A DNA stretch of 35,190 bases. Source: Novosphingobium rosa NBRC 15208. GTDB lineage: Bacteria; Pseudomonadota; Alphaproteobacteria; Sphingomonadales; Sphingomonadaceae. Below are positions 14,717-22,435 of this stretch, piece by piece (position 1 is the stretch's first letter; every line of letters begins with the position of its first letter). The stretch is from NCBI RefSeq assembly GCF_001598555.1, contig NZ_BCZE01000074.1, positions 1 to 35,190 on the forward strand. The letters run 5' to 3'. Position numbers and translations under genes: made by a program. Under the pieces are notes generated by a model. The model ran no database searches. It was not told the origin of the DNA and was given only the letters and a program-made list of their open reading frames with translations.

Positions 14717-15196
14717 TTATTCCGCAGCAGCCTTGGGAGCGGGCAGTTCGATCGAACCACCAGCGGCCTCGACGGCAGCGCGGGCGCCCTTCGACACGCC
14801 GGTCACCTTGAAGGCAACCTTCGAGGTGAACTCACCCTTGGCCAGCAGACGCACGCCGTCCTTGCCGCCACGGGCCAGACCAGCGGCCTTCAGGGCGGCG
14901 TGATCGACCACGCCCGAGATGTCCAGCTTGCCGGCTTCGATGAACTTCTGGATCAGGCCCAGGTTCACCTCGGCATAGTCCTTGCCGAAGGGGTTGTTGA
15001 AGCCGCGCTTCGGCAGACGCATGTGGAGCGGCATCTGGCCGCCTTCGAAGCCGTTCACCGAGACGCCCGAACGCGCCTTGGCACCCTTCTGACCACGGCC
15101 GGCAGTCTTGCCCTTGCCCGAGCCGATGCCACGGCCGACGCGCATGCGACGGTGACGGGCGCCATAATTGTCGAAGAGTTCGTTGAGCTTGGTCAT
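14717..15196 (-). CDS. rplO: 50S ribosomal protein L15
   Basis: Large-subunit assembly protein of 159 residues. Typical features are the Gly/Arg-rich N-terminal part (RRMRVGRGIGSGKGKTAGRG) and RSGVSVNGFEGGQMPLHMRLPKRGF. The C-terminus ends in an Ala-rich tail. An upstream in-frame ATG at 15205 exists, but ATG 15196 begins the family-typical MTKLNELFDNYGARHRRMR. It is separated from rpmD by a 184-bp spacer with a strong terminator and a candidate promoter. Confidence 0.97.
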   Translation of the reverse strand: MTKLNELFDNYGARHRRMRVGRGIGSGKGKTAGRGQKGAKARSGVSVNGFEGGQMPLHMRLPKRGFNNPFGKDYAEVNLGLIQKFIEAGKLDISGVVDHAALKAAGLARGGKDGVRLLAKGEFTSKVAFKVTGVSKGARAAVEAAGGSIELPAPKAAAE

Positions 15197-15273
15197 AAAA
15201 TGCACTCGCTTTCGCTATTGTCGCGCTGAAAGAAGCGCGTGACCGACTGGCCGCGCGCTGAATGGAAGCGGGG

Positions 15274-15302
15274 CCCATAGGGCAAGCGCGGGGCTTTGTC
15301 AC
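15274..15302 (-). promoter_or_regulatory. Candidate promoter for rplO-secY-adk
   Basis: GTGACA (rc of 15297-15302, 5 of 6 to the -35 consensus) and TATGGG (rc of 15274-15279) are spaced by exactly 17 bp. They lie immediately downstream of the rpmD terminator and about 80 bp before rplO. The position is what makes it credible; the -10 is weak. Confidence 0.4.
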
Positions 15303-15326
15303 CCCCCTGCCCCACATCCGCCAAAG

Positions 15327-15355
15327 AAAAAGGCCCCGGCGTTTCCGCCGAGGCC
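15327..15355 (-). terminator. Intrinsic terminator between rpmD and rplO
   Basis: On the - strand GGCCTCGGCG and CGCCGGGGCC (arms 15346-15355 and 15332-15341) form a 10-bp stem with one T-G pair and a GAAA tetraloop. TTTTTCTTT follows directly. This has all parts of a classical rho-independent terminator, yet it lies inside the spc gene order, 26 bp after the rpmD stop. Confidence 0.8.
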
Positions 15356-15380
15356 CTGTTCTTCCACATCAAGGCAGTGA

Positions 15381-15557
15381 TCAGTCGACCACGGCCACCA
15401 GATGCGGCAGCTTGGCGATCGTGCCGCGCACTTCAGGGGTGTCCTGCAGCTCGACGACGCGATGCATCTTGTTGAGGCCCAGACCGATCAGCATCTTGCG
15501 CTGATGCTCGGGACGGCGGATCGGCGAACCGATCTGCTTGAGCTTGATGGTTGCCAT
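15381..15557 (-). CDS. rpmD: 50S ribosomal protein L30
   Basis: Small large-subunit protein of 58 residues. It begins MATIKLKQIGSPIRR, contains LIGLGLNKMHRVVELQDTPEVRG, and ends KLPHLVAVVD, an unmistakable L30. It lies 5 bp after rpsE in the standard rpsE-rpmD-rplO order. Stop codon TGA at 15383-15381. Confidence 0.97.
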   Translation of the reverse strand: MATIKLKQIGSPIRRPEHQRKMLIGLGLNKMHRVVELQDTPEVRGTIAKLPHLVAVVD

Positions 15558-15562
15558 TGCGC

Positions 15563-16276
15563 TTACTCCGTAATCGCAGCGGCAGTAGCTTCAAGCTCCG
15601 CCTCGCTGTGGTGATGACCATCGCGCGACAGCAGGTCGGTGACCTTCTTGCCGCGACGCTGCGCCACCGACTTGGGCGAGGTCTGCTCACCCAGAGCCGC
15701 GAAGGTAGCGCGGATCATGTTGTAGGGGTTCGAGGTGCCGACCGACTTGGTCACCACGTCATGAACGCCCAGGCTCTCGAAGACAGCGCGCATCGGGCCG
15801 CCCGCGATGATGCCCGTACCGGCCGGAGCCGAACGCAGGTTCACCTTGCCGGCGCCGAAGTGGCCCTTGCCGTCGTGATGAAGGGTACGACCCTCCTTCA
15901 GAGCGACGCGGATCATCTTCTTCTTGGCCGAAGCGGTTGCCTTGGTGATGGCTTCAGGCACTTCGCGCGCCTTGCCATGACCGAAGCCCACGCGGCCCTT
16001 GCCGTCGCCGACCACCACGAGAGCGGCAAAACCGAAGCGCTTACCGCCCTTGACGGTCTTCGAGACGCGGTTGATGTGAACCAGCTTCTCGATCAGCTCT
16101 TCGCCCTGCTCTTCCTCGGGCTTGCCACGACGATCATCGCGACGACCGCGGCGTTCGCCACGCTCGCCACCACGCTCACCGCCGCGACCGCGACCACGAC
16201 GACCCTCGCGCTGCTCACCACCCTCGGGGGCAGCGGCTGCGACGGTCTCGACTTCCTGGTTGGTTTCGTCAGCCAT
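15563..16276 (-). CDS. rpsE: 30S ribosomal protein S5 with arginine/glycine-rich N-terminal extension
   Basis: Small-subunit protein involved in decoding accuracy and helicase activity at the mRNA entry. The 237-residue protein is about 70 longer than E. coli S5 (167). The S5 core starts near residue 59 (GEELIEKLVHINRVSKTVKGGKRF) and contains AREVPEAITKA and SAPAGTGIIAGGPMRAV. In front lies an acidic/alanine lead and then an Arg-Gly-rich stretch (about 23-52) with several RG and RGG steps. Such extensions are known in sphingomonad S5, to my recollection. The tail is on the solvent side by inference and its role is unknown. The ATG lies 2 bp after the rplR stop. Confidence 0.96.
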   Translation of the reverse strand: MADETNQEVETVAAAAPEGGEQREGRRGRGRGGERGGERGERRGRRDDRRGKPEEEQGEELIEKLVHINRVSKTVKGGKRFGFAALVVVGDGKGRVGFGHGKAREVPEAITKATASAKKKMIRVALKEGRTLHHDGKGHFGAGKVNLRSAPAGTGIIAGGPMRAVFESLGVHDVVTKSVGTSNPYNMIRATFAALGEQTSPKSVAQRRGKKVTDLLSRDGHHHSEAELEATAAAITE

Positions 16277-16278
16277 GA

Positions 16279-16629
16279 TCAGAACTCCAGCCCGCCTTCA
16301 CGGGCGGCATCGGCCAGCGCCTTGACGCGGCCATGGAACAGGAAACCACCGCGATCGAACACGACAGTCGTGATGCCGGCAGCCTTGGCGGCCTCGGCCA
16401 GCTCCTTGCCCACGGCAGTCGCCGAAGCCACGTTGGCGCCGATGTCCTTGGAACCCTTCTTGAGCGAAGAGGCCGAGGCAACGGTGCGACCCGAAGCGTC
16501 GTCGATGATCTGGGCGTAGATGTGGCGGCCGGTGCGATGCACGGACAGGCGAGGACGCCCACCGGCACGCGCCTTGAGCGCGGTGCGAACGCGCCGACGG
16601 CGGCGCGCAAAAAGTGACAGCTTGGCCAT
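16279..16629 (-). CDS. rplR: 50S ribosomal protein L18
   Basis: 5S rRNA-binding protein of 116 residues. It begins MAKLSLFARRRRRVRTALKARAGGRPRLSV and contains HIYAQIIDDASGRTVASAS and the C-terminal VVFDRGGFLFHGRVKALADAAREGGLEF. Its start ATG shares one base with the rplF stop (TAATG), implying translational coupling. Confidence 0.97.
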   Translation of the reverse strand: MAKLSLFARRRRRVRTALKARAGGRPRLSVHRTGRHIYAQIIDDASGRTVASASSLKKGSKDIGANVASATAVGKELAEAAKAAGITTVVFDRGGFLFHGRVKALADAAREGGLEF

Positions 16630-17162
16630 TACTTCTTCTTCCCTTCCTTGCGGAAGATGAACTCGCCGCGATACTTGATACCCTTGCCCTTGTAGGGTTC
16701 GGGCTTGCGCCAGCGACGGATCTCCGCGGCCACCTGGCCAACCTTCTGCTTGTCGATGCCCGAGATTTCGACCGTGGTGTTATCCGGGGTCTTGATCTCG
16801 ATGCCCTCGGGCACAGGGAAGTTGACGTCGTGGCTGTAGCCCAGCTGCAGCTTCAGGGTCTTGCCCTGGGCCGTGGCACGGTAGCCAACGCCGGTGATGA
16901 GCAGGGTCTTGCTGTAGCCCTCGGTCACGCCGGTGACGAGGTTCGACACCAGCGTGCGCTGCAGACCCCAGAACGCGCGAGCGCGCTTGGTGTCGTTGGC
17001 GGGCTGCACCGAAATCGCGCCATCTTCGATCGCGTAGGTGATCTCGTCAGCCAGACCCAGCGTGAGCGTGCCCTTGGCACCCTTCACGGTGAGCACACCA
17101 TCATTGATGGTGGCGGTGACGCCGGCCGGAATAGCGACCGGCTTCTTGCCGATGCGGCTCAT
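16629..17162 (-). CDS. rplF: 50S ribosomal protein L6
   Basis: Large-subunit protein near the factor-binding centre, 177 residues as in E. coli. It has two similar alpha/beta domains, begins MSRIGKKPVAIPAGV, and carries the conserved C-terminal TPDNTTVEISGIDKQKVGQ then IRRWRKPEPYKGKGIKY. It is coupled to rpsH upstream and rplR downstream by TAATG overlaps. Confidence 0.97.
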   Translation of the reverse strand: MSRIGKKPVAIPAGVTATINDGVLTVKGAKGTLTLGLADEITYAIEDGAISVQPANDTKRARAFWGLQRTLVSNLVTGVTEGYSKTLLITGVGYRATAQGKTLKLQLGYSHDVNFPVPEGIEIKTPDNTTVEISGIDKQKVGQVAAEIRRWRKPEPYKGKGIKYRGEFIFRKEGKKK

Positions 17163-17557
17163 TAGAACACCTCCGCCAGCACTTCGCCACCGACGTTGGC
17201 AGCGCGCGCTTCGGCATCCGAAAGCACGCCACGCGGCGTCGAGACGATGGTGATGCCAAGGCCGTTGCGCACCACGGGAAGCTCCTTGCTGCCCGAGTAC
17301 ACCCGGCGACCGGGCTTGGAGACGCGAGCGACGTGCTTGATGGCGGGCTCGCCCTCGAAGTACTTCAGCTCGATGCGCAGCTGCGGATGGAGGCCAGTGG
17401 CATCCTCCGTGAAACCGCGGATGTAACCCTCGCGCTGGAGAACTTCCAGCACGCGGGCGCGCAGCTTGGACGCGGGCGAAAGGACGGAATCCTTCTTCGC
17501 CTGCTGCCCGTTGCGGATGCGGGTGAGCATATCACCCAGGGGATCGGTCAAAGCCAT
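17162..17557 (-). CDS. rpsH: 30S ribosomal protein S8
   Basis: Primary 16S rRNA-binding protein of 131 residues, beginning MALTDPLGDMLTRIRNGQQA and ending with the conserved GLGITIVSTPRGVLSDAEARAANVGGEVLAEVF. In E. coli S8 is the feedback repressor of the spc operon; here such control would need an S8-binding structure near rplE, which I did not identify. The stop overlaps the rplF start by one base. Confidence 0.97.
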   Translation of the reverse strand: MALTDPLGDMLTRIRNGQQAKKDSVLSPASKLRARVLEVLQREGYIRGFTEDATGLHPQLRIELKYFEGEPAIKHVARVSKPGRRVYSGSKELPVVRNGLGITIVSTPRGVLSDAEARAANVGGEVLAEVF

Positions 17558-17567
17558 CGAAGTATCC

Positions 17568-17873
17568 TTACCAGCTCGACTTGGTCACGCCGGGGATCAG
17601 GCCCTTGTTGGCCAGATCACGCAGCTCAACACGGCACAGGCCGAACTTGCGATAATAGCCGCGCGGGCGGCCGGTAGTGGCGCAGCGGTTGCGAACGCGC
17701 GTAGGATTCGCGTTGCGCGGAATTTCCGCCAGCTTCAGACGGGCGATGAGACGCTCGGTATCATCAGCCGACTGGTCAGCCGCCACAGCCTTCAGCTTGG
17801 CATACTTCGCAGCATACTTCTTGACGAGGGCCTTACGACGCTCGTTCTTGTTGATCGAACTCAGTTTCGCCAT
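17568..17873 (-). CDS. rpsN: 30S ribosomal protein S14, long zinc-free type
   Basis: Small-subunit head protein of 101 residues. It is the long form: it has the insert typical of proteobacteria and lacks the CXXC...CXXC zinc motif of the short paralogue, keeping only single cysteines in RNRCATTGRPRGYYRKFGLCR. The C-terminal ELRDLANKGLIPGVTKSSW is diagnostic. It lies between rplE and rpsH as in E. coli. Confidence 0.97.
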   Translation of the reverse strand: MAKLSSINKNERRKALVKKYAAKYAKLKAVAADQSADDTERLIARLKLAEIPRNANPTRVRNRCATTGRPRGYYRKFGLCRVELRDLANKGLIPGVTKSSW

Positions 17874-17912
17874 GGACTTAAGCTCTCTTTCTTAAACCTT
17901 GCGAGGGCGCAC

Positions 17913-18491
17913 TCAGGCGGCCTGCTTGGCTTCTTCTTCCTGAGGGAAGGGGAAGCCGAAAAGACGCAGCAGCTCACGAGCTTCTTCGTCGGTGTTGGCC
18001 GTGGTGGTCACGATGATGTCCATCCCACGAACCTTGTCGATCTGGTCGTAGCTGATTTCCGGGAAGATGATCTGCTCCTTCAGACCCATGGCATAGTTGC
18101 CACGGCCATCGAAGCTCTTCGGGTTCAGGCCACGGAAGTCGCGGATGCGGGGCATCGCGACCGTGATCAGACGGTCCAGGAATTCATACATGCGCTCGCG
18201 ACGCAGCGTGACCTTGCAGCCGATCGCCATGCCTTCGCGCAGCTTGAACTGGGCAACCGACTTCTTCGCGCGCGTCACGACCGGCTTCTGGCCAGCGATC
18301 AGCTCCATTTCGGCGGCGGCAGTCGTGACCTTCTTGCGGTCCTGAGTGCCCTCGCCCACGCCCATGTTGAGCGTGATCTTGGAGATGCGCGGGATCTGCA
18401 GGGCGTTGGTATAACCGAACTTCTCGGTCATCGCCTTGGCGATCTCGGCGTCGTACTTGCCCTTCAGGCGGGGCGTATACTTATCAGCCAT
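17913..18491 (-). CDS. rplE: 50S ribosomal protein L5
   Basis: 5S rRNA-binding protein of the central protuberance, 192 residues. Conserved segments are IPRISKITLNMGVGEG, GQKPVVTRAKKSVAQFKLREGMAIGCKVTLR and RDFRGLNPKSFDGRGNYAMGLKEQIIFPEI. A longer in-frame start exists at 18518, but ATG 18491 gives MADKYTPRLK. It overlaps the rplX stop by 8 nt (ATGGCTGA), which ties their translation together. Confidence 0.97.
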   Translation of the reverse strand: MADKYTPRLKGKYDAEIAKAMTEKFGYTNALQIPRISKITLNMGVGEGTQDRKKVTTAAAEMELIAGQKPVVTRAKKSVAQFKLREGMAIGCKVTLRRERMYEFLDRLITVAMPRIRDFRGLNPKSFDGRGNYAMGLKEQIIFPEISYDQIDKVRGMDIIVTTTANTDEEARELLRLFGFPFPQEEEAKQAA

Positions 18492-18804
18492 CGATCTTCT
18501 CCCCGGACTTGACCGCAACGCGGACCTTCTTGCCGTCGATCGTCTCGAAGCGCACGCGGGTGGCCGCGCCGGTCTTCGGATCGGCCAGACCGACCTTGCT
18601 GATCGCCATGGGAGCCTCGCGACGGTCGATGCCGCCCTGAGGGTTCGCCTGGCTGGGCTTGCGGTGACGCGCGGCGATGTTCACGCCGGCAACCACGATC
18701 TTGTCCTCCTTGGGGAGAACCTGCAGGACGGTGCCGGTGCGGCCCTTGTCCTTGCCCGAGCGCACAACAACGTTGTCGCCCTTCTTGATCTTAGCAGCGG
18801 ACAT
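18484..18804 (-). CDS. rplX: 50S ribosomal protein L24
   Basis: Assembly-initiating 23S rRNA-binding protein of 106 residues. It contains the KOW motif (KKGDNVVVRSGKDKGRTGTV) at the N-terminus and KPSQANPQGGIDRREAPMAIS. Its ATG overlaps the rplN stop (TAATG), and its own stop lies 8 nt inside rplE. Confidence 0.97.
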   Translation of the reverse strand: MSAAKIKKGDNVVVRSGKDKGRTGTVLQVLPKEDKIVVAGVNIAARHRKPSQANPQGGIDRREAPMAISKVGLADPKTGAATRVRFETIDGKKVRVAVKSGEKIDG

Positions 18805-19172
18805 TACAGCACCTCCGGAGCCAGCGAGATGATCTTCATGTAGCCCTTGGCGCGCAGTTCGCGAACCACGGGGCCAAAGATACGCGTGCCGATGGGCTCC
18901 GCGTTCTTGTTGATCAGCACAGCTGCGTTACCGTCGAAACGGATAACAGAACCGTCGGGACGACGGACGTCCTTACGGGTGCGCACGATCACCGCACGGT
19001 GAACGTCGCCCTTCTTGACCTTGGCGCGCGGTTGGGCTTCCTTGATCGACACCACGATGATGTCGCCAACGCCCGCAACGCGACGCTTCGATCCGCCCAG
19101 CACCTTAATGCACTGGACACGCTTGGCACCGCTGTTGTCAGCAACGTCAAGCTGGGATTGCATCTGGATCAT
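18804..19172 (-). CDS. rplN: 50S ribosomal protein L14
   Basis: Large-subunit interface protein of 122 residues, nearly universal in length. It begins MIQMQSQLDVADNSGAKRV and contains GDIIVVSIKEAQPRAKVKKGDVHRAVIVRT and the C-terminal IFGPVVRELRAKGYMKIISLAPEVL. It is the first gene of the classical spc operon, and the 119-bp gap before it marks the S10/spc border. Confidence 0.97.
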   Translation of the reverse strand: MIQMQSQLDVADNSGAKRVQCIKVLGGSKRRVAGVGDIIVVSIKEAQPRAKVKKGDVHRAVIVRTRKDVRRPDGSVIRFDGNAAVLINKNAEPIGTRIFGPVVRELRAKGYMKIISLAPEVL

Positions 19173-19291
19173 TGATCCGGTTCCTTACGCTAGGCTTGCC
19201 GGAACCAGTCCGGCAGTTCCAAAAAACGAGCCGGCGCCCTAGCCGCAAAACGGCCAGAGCACCAGCGATTTTTTCAACGCGCTGTTGAGGC
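19173..19291 (-). other. S10/spc border spacer
   Basis: This 119-bp gap is much longer than neighbouring junctions. On the - strand it holds a T6 run (rc of 19224-19229 region) and, after it, two mutually exclusive pairings: GGAAC with GTTCC, or TGCCGGA with TCCGGCA. I found no convincing promoter and no clean stem before the T6 run. An alternative-structure leader for rplN is possible but unproven. Confidence 0.3.
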
Positions 19292-19561
19292 TTAAACGTC
19301 GGCTTCGACAGCCGCCGTCTTGCCCGACTGAACCCGGTCGATGACCTTCCAGGTTTTCAGCTTCGAGATGGGCGCGGTCTCCTCGATGCGGACGACCTCG
19401 CCAATCTTCACAGCATTGTCTTCGTCGTGAGCGTGATACTTCTTCGAACGACGGATGATCTTCCCGTACATGGGATGCTTCACCTTACGCTCGACCTTCA
19501 CGACCACGGTCTTGTCGGTCTTGTCGGAAACAACCGTCCCGATCAGAATACGCTTGGGCAT
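19292..19561 (-). CDS. rpsQ: 30S ribosomal protein S17
   Basis: Primary 16S rRNA-binding protein of 89 residues with the OB-fold core: MPKRILIGTVVSDKTDKTVVV, KHPMYGKIIRRSKKYHAHDE and VGEVVRIEETAPISKLKTWKV in slightly diverged form. It ends the S10 segment, 10 bp after rpmC. Confidence 0.97.
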   Translation of the reverse strand: MPKRILIGTVVSDKTDKTVVVKVERKVKHPMYGKIIRRSKKYHAHDEDNAVKIGEVVRIEETAPISKLKTWKVIDRVQSGKTAAVEADV

Positions 19562-19571
19562 GGTTGTCTCC

Positions 19572-19775
19572 TTACGCCTTCGCTGCAGCCGAACGCTCGG
19601 TCTGGAGCGTCTTGATGCGGGCGATGTCGCGGCGTACTTCCTTGATGCGGGCCGGACGCTCCAGCTGGTTCGTGGCCGCCTGGAAGCGCAGGTTGAAGGC
19701 CTCGCGCTTCAGGTTGCCCAGATCCTCGGTGAGCTGGTCGTCGCTCTTGGCGCGCAGATCAGTGACCTTGGTCAT
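19572..19775 (-). CDS. rpmC: 50S ribosomal protein L29
   Basis: Small helical protein at the peptide exit tunnel, 67 residues. It begins MTKVTDLRAKSDDQLTEDL and has the helical hairpin sequence KREAFNLRFQAATNQLERPARIKEVRRDIARIKT, split here only by notation. Its ATG shares one base with the rplP stop. Confidence 0.96.
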   Translation of the reverse strand: MTKVTDLRAKSDDQLTEDLGNLKREAFNLRFQAATNQLERPARIKEVRRDIARIKTLQTERSAAAKA

Positions 19776-20209
19776 TATTCGCCTCCCAGATGCGAGGTGT
19801 CGCCAAGCTTGGCAACAACCTTGGTCTTGATCGGCAGCTTCATGGCGGCGCGCTCGAAAGCCTCCGCAGCCAGCTTGCCTTCAACACCATCGACTTCGAA
19901 CAGGATGCGGCCCGGCTTCACGCGAGCTGCCCAATATTCGATCGAACCCTTGCCCTTGCCCTGACGGACTTCGGCAGGCTTCTTCGACACGGGCACGTCG
20001 GGGAACACGCGGATCCACAGACGGCCCTGACGACGCAGGTGGCGGGTGATGGCGCGACGCGCGGCTTCGATCTGGCGAGCGGTGATACGCTCGGGTTCCA
20101 GGGCCTTGAGGCCGTAGGAACCGAAGTTCAGATCGGTGCCGCCCTTGGCTTCACCCTTGATGCGGCCCTTGAAGGCCTTGCGGAACTTGGTTTTCTTCGG
20201 TTGCAACAT
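19775..20209 (-). CDS. rplP: 50S ribosomal protein L16
   Basis: Large-subunit protein near the A site, 144 residues (E. coli 136). It begins MLQPKKTKFRKAFKGRIKG and contains FGSYGLKALEPERITARQIEAAR and VSKKPAEVRQGKGKGSIEYW. The preceding rpsC ends 19 bp upstream. Confidence 0.97.
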   Translation of the reverse strand: MLQPKKTKFRKAFKGRIKGEAKGGTDLNFGSYGLKALEPERITARQIEAARRAITRHLRRQGRLWIRVFPDVPVSKKPAEVRQGKGKGSIEYWAARVKPGRILFEVDGVEGKLAAEAFERAAMKLPIKTKVVAKLGDTSHLGGE

Positions 20210-20228
20210 GATCTGTTACCTCAAGCCC

Positions 20229-20924
20229 TCAGCGCGACGGACGCACGCCGGAGGTCTGAGCCTCCATGTTGAGACGATCCTGCGCCATCGGGTCGTGACC
20301 AAGGATTTCACCCTTGAAGATCCAGACCTTGATACCGATGATGCCATAGGCGGTCAGCGCCTCGGCGTCGGCATAATCGATGTTGGCACGCAGGGTGTGC
20401 AGCGGCACGCGACCTTCGCGATACCACTCCACACGCGCGATTTCGGCGCCGCCCAGACGACCCGAGCAGGTGATCTTGATGCCTTCGGCGCCAAGACGCA
20501 GAGCCGACTGCACCGCACGCTTCATGGCGCGACGGAAGGCGATACGACGGATCAGCTGATCCGCGATACCCTGAGCGACGAGCTTCGAATCGACTTCCGG
20601 CTTGCGGATTTCGACGATGTTCAGCTTGACGTCGCTGCCGGTCATCTTGGCCAGCTGCGAACGCAGCTTCTCGATGTCGGCGCCCTTCTTGCCGATGATG
20701 ACGCCCGGACGGGCGGCATAGATCGACACGCGGCACAGCTTGGCAGGACGCTCGATCACCACCTTGGAGATCGCGGCCTGCGGCAGCGTCTTCATGATGA
20801 ACTTGCGGATCTTGAGGTCTTCCTCAAGAAGCTTGCCGTAGCTGCGACCTTCCGCATACCAGCGGCTGTCCCAGGTGCGGTTGATCTGCAGACGCAGACC
20901 GATGGGGTTGGACTTATGACCCAT
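20229..20924 (-). CDS. rpsC: 30S ribosomal protein S3
   Basis: Head protein with mRNA-unwinding role at the entry channel, 231 residues (E. coli 233). It begins MGHKSNPIGLRLQINRTWDSRWY. The KH domain includes VIIGKKGADIEKLR, and the C-terminal domain includes GRLGGAEIARVEWYREGRVPLHTLRANIDY. It starts 3 bp after rplV. Confidence 0.97.
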   Translation of the reverse strand: MGHKSNPIGLRLQINRTWDSRWYAEGRSYGKLLEEDLKIRKFIMKTLPQAAISKVVIERPAKLCRVSIYAARPGVIIGKKGADIEKLRSQLAKMTGSDVKLNIVEIRKPEVDSKLVAQGIADQLIRRIAFRRAMKRAVQSALRLGAEGIKITCSGRLGGAEIARVEWYREGRVPLHTLRANIDYADAEALTAYGIIGIKVWIFKGEILGHDPMAQDRLNMEAQTSGVRPSR

Positions 20925-20927
20925 GGA

Positions 20928-21308
20928 TCAAGCCTCCTGCTGAACTTCGCGCACCACGATGCGCAGACGGCTGAAGGGCTTCAGAATGCGGGTGGACTTG
21001 CCACGGCCGCGGGTATGAAAGCGCTTCATCGTGATCGACTTGCCGACCGACGCCTCGACGACGACGAGGTTGTCGACGTCCAGGTTGTGGTTGTTCTCGG
21101 CGTTGGCGATGGCCGAAGCCAGCACCTTCTTCGCTTCAACAGCCATGGCCTTCTTCGAGAAGGTCAGGACGTTGAGCGCGTCTTCCGCCTTGCGGTTGCG
21201 GATCAGCGCAGCCACCAGGTTCAGCTTCTGGGCCGAGCCACGGATCTGCGTGCCGACCGACAGGGCCTCGTTGTCGCCAACGCGACGGGGAGCTTTAGGC
21301 TTGCTCAT
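20928..21308 (-). CDS. rplV: 50S ribosomal protein L22
   Basis: Protein whose beta-hairpin lines the exit tunnel, 126 residues (E. coli 110, extended N-terminus MSKPKAPRRVGDNEAL). The hairpin and core are in VEASVGKSITMKRFHTRGRG and STRILKPFSRLRIVV. The ATG overlaps the rpsS stop as TGATG. Confidence 0.97.
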   Translation of the reverse strand: MSKPKAPRRVGDNEALSVGTQIRGSAQKLNLVAALIRNRKAEDALNVLTFSKKAMAVEAKKVLASAIANAENNHNLDVDNLVVVEASVGKSITMKRFHTRGRGKSTRILKPFSRLRIVVREVQQEA

Positions 21309-21586
21309 CAGCGCTTGCCCTTCTTGTCAGCGGCGTGACCCGGGAACGTGCGCGTGGGCGCGAATTCACCAAGCTTGTGGCCGACCATGTCCTCGTTGAC
21401 GGACACGGGGATGAACTTGTGCCCGTTGTAGACGTTAAACGTCAGACCAACGAACTGCGGCAGGATCGTCGAACGGCGCGACCAGGTCTTCACCGGGGCA
21501 GCGCGCGAGCCAGCATCCTGCGCGGCTTCCGCCTTCTTGAGCAGGTGCAGGTCGACGAAAGGACCTTTCCAAACGGAACGAGCCAT
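21308..21586 (-). CDS. rpsS: 30S ribosomal protein S19
   Basis: Head protein of 92 residues, beginning MARSVWKGPFVDLHLLKKAE and containing STILPQFVGLTFNVYNGHKF and VNEDMVGHKLGEFAPTRTF. It is coupled to rplV through a 1-nt stop/start overlap and begins 6 bp after rplB. Confidence 0.97.
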   Translation of the reverse strand: MARSVWKGPFVDLHLLKKAEAAQDAGSRAAPVKTWSRRSTILPQFVGLTFNVYNGHKFIPVSVNEDMVGHKLGEFAPTRTFPGHAADKKGKR

Positions 21587-21592
21587 TGTCGA

Positions 21593-22429
21593 TTACCTCT
21601 TCTTCTTGGCGTGGCGCGAGCGGATGATCATATTGTCCGTCCGCTTGTTGTGGCGCGTGCGAGCACCCTTGGTCGGCTTGCCCCAAGGCGTAACCGGGTG
21701 ACGACCACCCGAAGTACGGCCTTCACCACCACCGTGCGGGTGGTCGACGGGGTTCTTGGCCACACCGCGGGTCAGCGGGCGCTTGCCCAGCCAACGGTTG
21801 CGACCGGCCTTCGCCAGGTGCTGGTTGGCGTTGTCGGGGTTCGACACGGCGCCAACGGTGCCCATGCAATCGCCACGCAGGTAACGCTGCTCGCCCGAGT
21901 TCAGGCGAACGATCACCATGCCACGGTCACGACCCACGACCTGCACATAGGTGCCGGCCGAACGTGCGATCTGACCACCCTTGCCCGGCTTCATCTCCAC
22001 GTTGTGGATGATGGTGCCGACCGGGATCTGCGACAGGAGCATGGCGTTGCCAGGCTTCACGTCGGTCTTCTCGCCCGCGACGATGACATCGCCCACGGCC
22101 AGACGCTGAGGCGCCAGGATGTAGGTCTGCTCGCCGTCCTCGTACTTCACCAGAGCGATGAAGGCCGTGCGGTTGGGATCGTATTCCAGACGCTCCACGG
22201 TCGCGGGGGCATCCCAGCGACGACGCTTGAAGTCGATGAAACGATACTTCTGCTTGTGACCGCCGGCGATACCGCGCGAGGTCACATGGCCCTTGTTGTT
22301 GCGGCCACCGGTCTTGCTCTTACCTTCGGTAAGCGCCTTGACCGGCTTGCCCTTCCACAGGGACGACTTGTCGACCAGAACGAGGCCACGACGGGCCGGG
22401 CTGGTCGGGTTATAGCTCTTAAGTGCCAT
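21593..22429 (-). CDS. rplB: 50S ribosomal protein L2
   Basis: One of the largest and most conserved large-subunit proteins, needed for subunit association and peptidyl transfer, 278 residues. It begins MALKSYNPTSPARRGLV. Near the C-terminus it carries NPVDHPHGGGEGRTSGGRHP, which holds the conserved functionally important histidine (H229 in E. coli). It ends in lysine/arginine-rich sequence. Confidence 0.97.
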   Translation of the reverse strand: MALKSYNPTSPARRGLVLVDKSSLWKGKPVKALTEGKSKTGGRNNKGHVTSRGIAGGHKQKYRFIDFKRRRWDAPATVERLEYDPNRTAFIALVKYEDGEQTYILAPQRLAVGDVIVAGEKTDVKPGNAMLLSQIPVGTIIHNVEMKPGKGGQIARSAGTYVQVVGRDRGMVIVRLNSGEQRYLRGDCMGTVGAVSNPDNANQHLAKAGRNRWLGKRPLTRGVAKNPVDHPHGGGEGRTSGGRHPVTPWGKPTKGARTRHNKRTDNMIIRSRHAKKKR

Positions 22430-22435
22430 GGCCCG

